Shown here: piece after piece, positions 5,676 to 7,195 of the stretch
Layout of the letters: each line of letters opens with the position of its first letter
Numbering within the stretch: position 1 is the first letter of the stretch
Source: Candidatus Omnitrophota bacterium
GTDB taxonomy: Bacteria; Omnitrophota; Gorgyraeia; JAFGHF01
Assembly (NCBI GenBank): GCA_018899075.1
Contig: JAHIIS010000086.1
Span: 1-7,195 of the forward strand
Direction of reading: 5' to 3'
Length of the DNA stretch: 7,195 bases
Position numbers and translations under genes: made by a program
Notes under the pieces: model-generated
What the model was told of the DNA's origin: nothing
Databases searched by the model: none
Seen by the model: only the letters and a program-made list of their open reading frames with translations

Positions 5676-6894
5676 AAAGATTATGATTATAGCCGGAGAG
5701 GCCTCCGGCGATTTTCATAGCTCCTCTCTTATCCACGCCTTAAAAAAGATAAATCCCGGCATCGAAATTTCCGGGATGGGCGGGCAAAGAATGCGAGAGG
5801 CCGGCGCCAGGCTCCTTTTTGACACCTCCGAACTCTCCATCATCGGTTTTACCGGCGTGCTTGCCAATCTAAGGAAGATTAAAAAAGTCTTCAACGGCCT
5901 GCTTGAGGCGATTGACGAGCGGCCACCCGACGCTATAGTCCTGGTCGATTATCCCGGCTTTAATCTAAAACTGGCCCGCGAAATCAAAAAGAGGAAAATC
6001 CCGGTAATTTACTATATCAGCCCGCAGGTCTGGGCCTGGTGGAAAGGGCGGATTAAAACTATCGGGCGGTTTGTGGACAAGATGATTGTGGTGTTTAAAT
6101 TCGAAGAGGCGCTCTATAGAGATTCCGGAGTTGACGCCTCTTTTGTCGGCCATCCCCTGTTGGACATCGCCCATCCCGCTGTTTCCCGCGAAGATTTTTT
6201 AAACAAATCGGGCCTCTCTCCCCAGAGACAGACAATCGGGCTTGTGCCCGGTTCGCGCAAAATGGAGGTAGAAAGAATTTTGCCCATTCTTTTAGAGAGC
6301 GCAAGGCTCATCAAGGAAAAGTCGCCGGACACCCAATTTGCCCTGTTAAAGGCGCCGGGCCTGCCGGGCGAGTTCTTTACCAACGCCATTGCCAGGAGCA
6401 ACTCCTCACTGTCATTGCGAGGAGCGCAGCGACGAAGCAATCCCCTCTTGAGATTGCTTCGCCCCTTCGGGGCTCGCAATGACGGAGATGTATCCTTGCC
6501 CCTCACGCTGTGCGAAAACCAGACCTATGATTTCCTGAATGCCTGCGATTTTGCGCTGGTAGCCTCCGGCACAGCCACTTTGGAGACGGCGATTATGCAA
6601 AAACCGATGCTCCTCGTCTATAAGGTGTCTTTCCTGAATTGGCTGATCGCCAGGGCATTAATAAAATTACCTTTTATCGGCCTGGTCAATGTAGTTGCCG
6701 GCAAAAAGATTGTCCCGGAGTTCGTCCAATATAAGGCGAAACCCCGCTTGATTGCAGAGAAGGCGCTGGAAATCCTGGGCAGCCGGGAGCGCTTGAGAGA
6801 AGTAAAGGCAGATTTAGAGAAAGTGCGCCAGGGCCTGGGAGCCCCCGGGGCAAGCCGGCGCGCCGCAGAGATTATATCCCGTTTCATCGGCTAG
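5668..6894 (+). CDS. lpxB: Lipid-A-disaccharide synthase with in-frame palindromic insertion
   Basis: LpxB (glycosyltransferase family 19) joins UDP-2,3-diacylglucosamine and lipid X to form the lipid A disaccharide at the inner face of the cytoplasmic membrane. Recognisable motifs are AGEASGDFH at residues 9-17, GMGGQRMREAG at 36-46, VDYPGFN at 93-99 (D94 at the position of the E. coli catalytic aspartate), ISPQVWAWW at 117-125, FVGHPLLD at 159-166, VPGSRKMEV at 193-201 with R197, and LVASGTATLE at 297-306 (UDP binding). The ATG overlaps the upstream stop by 8 bp, and MPKKIMIIAGEASGD is a standard N-terminus. At 408 aa it is about 25 residues longer than usual (E. coli 382). The excess lies at residues about 248-273, encoded by a palindromic repeat at 6411-6483. 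That insert sits between a helix and the strand leading to the SGTATLE motif, probably a surface loop. The frame remains open and all key motifs are intact, so the enzyme is probably functional. Confidence 0.95.
   Translation: MPKKIMIIAGEASGDFHSSSLIHALKKINPGIEISGMGGQRMREAGARLLFDTSELSIIGFTGVLANLRKIKKVFNGLLEAIDERPPDAIVLVDYPGFNLKLAREIKKRKIPVIYYISPQVWAWWKGRIKTIGRFVDKMIVVFKFEEALYRDSGVDASFVGHPLLDIAHPAVSREDFLNKSGLSPQRQTIGLVPGSRKMEVERILPILLESARLIKEKSPDTQFALLKAPGLPGEFFTNAIARSNSSLSLRGAQRRSNPLLRLLRPFGARNDGDVSLPLTLCENQTYDFLNACDFALVASGTATLETAIMQKPMLLVYKVSFLNWLIARALIKLPFIGLVNVVAGKKIVPEFVQYKAKPRLIAEKALEILGSRERLREVKADLEKVRQGLGAPGASRRAAEIISRFIG
6411..6483. repeat. Palindromic REP/RPE-like element inside lpxB
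   Basis: This 73-bp element has perfect 11-bp terminal arms (GTCATTGCGAG at 6411-6421 with CTCGCAATGAC at 6473-6483) and perfect 10-bp inner arms (CGAAGCAATC at 6433-6442 with GATTGCTTCG at 6452-6461, 9-nt loop). It has a side hairpin GCCCC-TTC-GGGGC at 6461-6473 and a weaker one around GAGCGCAGCG. The sequence matches the widely dispersed 'TCATTGCGAGGAGCG...GCAATGAC' palindrome that I know from many bacterial genomes. It is translated in lpxB as an arginine/serine-rich stretch (SLRGAQRRSNPL ... GARNDG), a peptide signature typical of such elements when read through. No other full copy is in the window. Confidence 0.85.
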
Positions 6895-6918
6895 GGCTGT
6901 TTGCCTTAAAATTTTTTT
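6892..6918 (+). terminator. Probable intrinsic terminator of the lpxB operon
   Basis: A 6-bp stem TAGGGC/GCCTTA (6892-6897 with 6903-6908, one G-U pair) has a TGTTT loop. It begins on the lpxB stop codon and is followed three bases later by seven T residues (6912-6918). The stem is short, so termination may be partial. The adjoining A/T tract could also serve as an UP-like element for the promoter just downstream. Confidence 0.45.
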
Positions 6919-6928
6919 AAATTTTTCC

Positions 6929-6957
6929 TTGACAAATGTAAAGATAGATGCTATACT
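6929..6957 (+). promoter_or_regulatory. Near-consensus sigma70 promoter firing into repeat copy 2
   Basis: TTGACA at 6929-6934 and TATACT at 6952-6957 are separated by 17 bp, one mismatch from the full consensus, with an A/T-rich upstream tract. Transcription would begin near 6964, seven bases before the TGAGGCTTAA edge of repeat copy 2, so the repeat would be transcribed from its first block. No gene start lies within 130 bp downstream, and the only open frame at the window edge is weak. A structured RNA or a long leader is therefore more likely than a simple mRNA start. Confidence 0.75.
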
Positions 6958-6962
6958 TTACA
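6937..6962. promoter_or_regulatory. Operator-like inverted repeat over the -10 box
   Basis: TGTAAAG (6937-6943) and CTTTACA (6956-6962) are perfect 7-bp inverted arms separated by 12 bp, with the -10 box overlapping the right arm. A TTGACAA direct repeat flanks the pair (6929-6935 and 6964-6970). The placement is that of a repressor site, but I cannot assign a regulator family. In an A/T-rich tract it could also be chance. Confidence 0.4.
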
Positions 6963-6970
6963 ATTGACAA

Positions 6971-7102
6971 TGAGGCTTAAACGGACGCGAGTCTGTGGCT
7001 AAATTAATCCCCCCTTGTTTTCTTCGAAAACAAAACAGGGGGGATTAATTCGCACATAAACTTACCTCGTGCTACGCACTCCGTAAGTTTAGTGCTCATT
7101 AA
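6971..7102 (+). repeat. Structured palindromic repeat, copy 2
   Basis: The blocks run in order: TGAGGCTTAAA (6971-6981), a small stem CGGAC-GCGA-GTCTG (6982-6995), inverted repeat 1, GGGATTAATTCGCAC (7041-7055), inverted repeat 2, and GTGCTCATTAA (7092-7102). Inverted repeat 1 has 14-bp perfect outer arms (7002-7015 with 7037-7050, including six C and six G), then 7-bp inner arms (7016-7022 with 7026-7032), with a TTC loop and a 4-nt bulge. Inverted repeat 2 has 9-bp perfect arms TAAACTTAC/GTAAGTTTA (7057-7065 with 7083-7091). Its loop holds a further GTGC-TAC-GCAC hairpin (7069-7079). Copy 1 has the same three conserved blocks but unrelated arms. The small GCGA-loop stem is absent from copy 1. 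Confidence 0.8.
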
Positions 7103-7195
7103 GTAATGCGGTAAAATGTCAAGATCAAAATTAACAAAATTTCTCTTGTTAGTAGAGATAGAAAGTCTGTCAAGCACCCTACATACTTTTATTGG
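7103..7195. other. AT-rich tail to the window edge; possible unproven gene start
   Basis: No recognisable gene is complete here. An ATG at 7116 opens a frame that stays open to the edge (MSRSKLTKFLLLVEIESLSS...), but it has no Shine-Dalgarno, only 26 codons are visible, and I recognise no family. It could be the first codons of the gene served by the promoter at 6929, with repeat copy 2 as its leader, or chance. Two TGTCAA sequences (7117-7122, 7168-7173) are minus-strand TTGACA boxes without a convincing -10 partner. Confidence 0.3.

Noticed and set aside
6114..6506. Minus-strand open frame across the palindromic element in lpxB
   Set aside because: It is the reverse reading of lpxB plus the palindrome. 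The plus-strand product carries all LpxB motifs.
2713..7102. CRISPR array or insertion sequence explanation for the repeat pair
   Set aside because: There are only two copies, over 4 kb apart and in opposite orientation, with internal palindromes in place of spacers. No transposase frame or terminal inverted repeats were found.
7117..7173. Minus-strand promoters at the two TGTCAA (TTGACA) sites
   Set aside because: No acceptable -10 box lies 16-18 bp downstream of either one.

Overview
The window comes from a Gram-negative, lipid-A-making bacterium. It carries an LpxB lipid A disaccharide synthase and an MsbA-type flippase next to the near-universal rpsB-tsf-pyrH-frr translation/nucleotide cluster. 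GC content is moderate, two of the seven genes start with TTG, and lpxB holds a palindromic repeat of the dispersed 'TCATTGCGAGGAGCG' kind. This is compatible with a little-cultivated lineage such as Omnitrophota or a similar phylum, but that placement is an inference from general genome style and not proven here.

Layout. (1) Positions 7-2649, minus strand: rpsB, tsf, pyrH and frr, tightly packed and partly overlapping, with a sigma70-type promoter (TTGAAA-17-TATACT) just upstream of rpsB. (2) Positions 2650-2884: the gap between the MsbA-like gene and rpsB. Almost all of it is a structured repeat (copy 1), whose end also overlaps the msbA stop codon. (3) Positions 2885-4681, minus strand: a 598-aa MsbA-like ABC exporter. 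(4) Positions 4682-4745: a 64-bp divergent region with two interleaved promoters, each placed so close to its ATG that both mRNAs would be leaderless or nearly so. (5) Positions 4746-6894, plus strand: a Gfo/Idh/MocA oxidoreductase overlapping lpxB by 8 bp. lpxB contains an in-frame 73-bp palindromic insertion. (6) Positions 6895-7195: a probable terminator, then a near-consensus promoter (TTGACA-17-TATACT) that fires straight into a second copy of the structured repeat. AT-rich sequence follows to the window edge.

How the genes work together. The minus-strand cluster makes ribosomal protein S2, elongation factor Ts, UMP kinase and ribosome recycling factor. The divergent pair of transcription units serves the outer membrane: LpxB condenses the lipid A disaccharide, the MsbA-like protein would flip the lipid A core across the inner membrane, and the sugar dehydrogenase plausibly acts on a nucleotide sugar feeding lipid A (possibly GnnA-like, unproven).

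The most unusual feature is the repeat seen at 2713-2887 (minus) and 6971-7102 (plus). Its boundary blocks are conserved (TGAGGCTTAA, GGGATTAATTCGCAC, GTGCTCATTAA). The sequences between the blocks are different in the two copies, yet form perfect or near-perfect inverted repeats in both. Conserved frame with self-complementary variable arms is what structural selection or cassette exchange would leave. I do not recognise it as a described family. The second notable feature is the palindromic element translated inside lpxB, analogous to Rickettsia palindromic elements.
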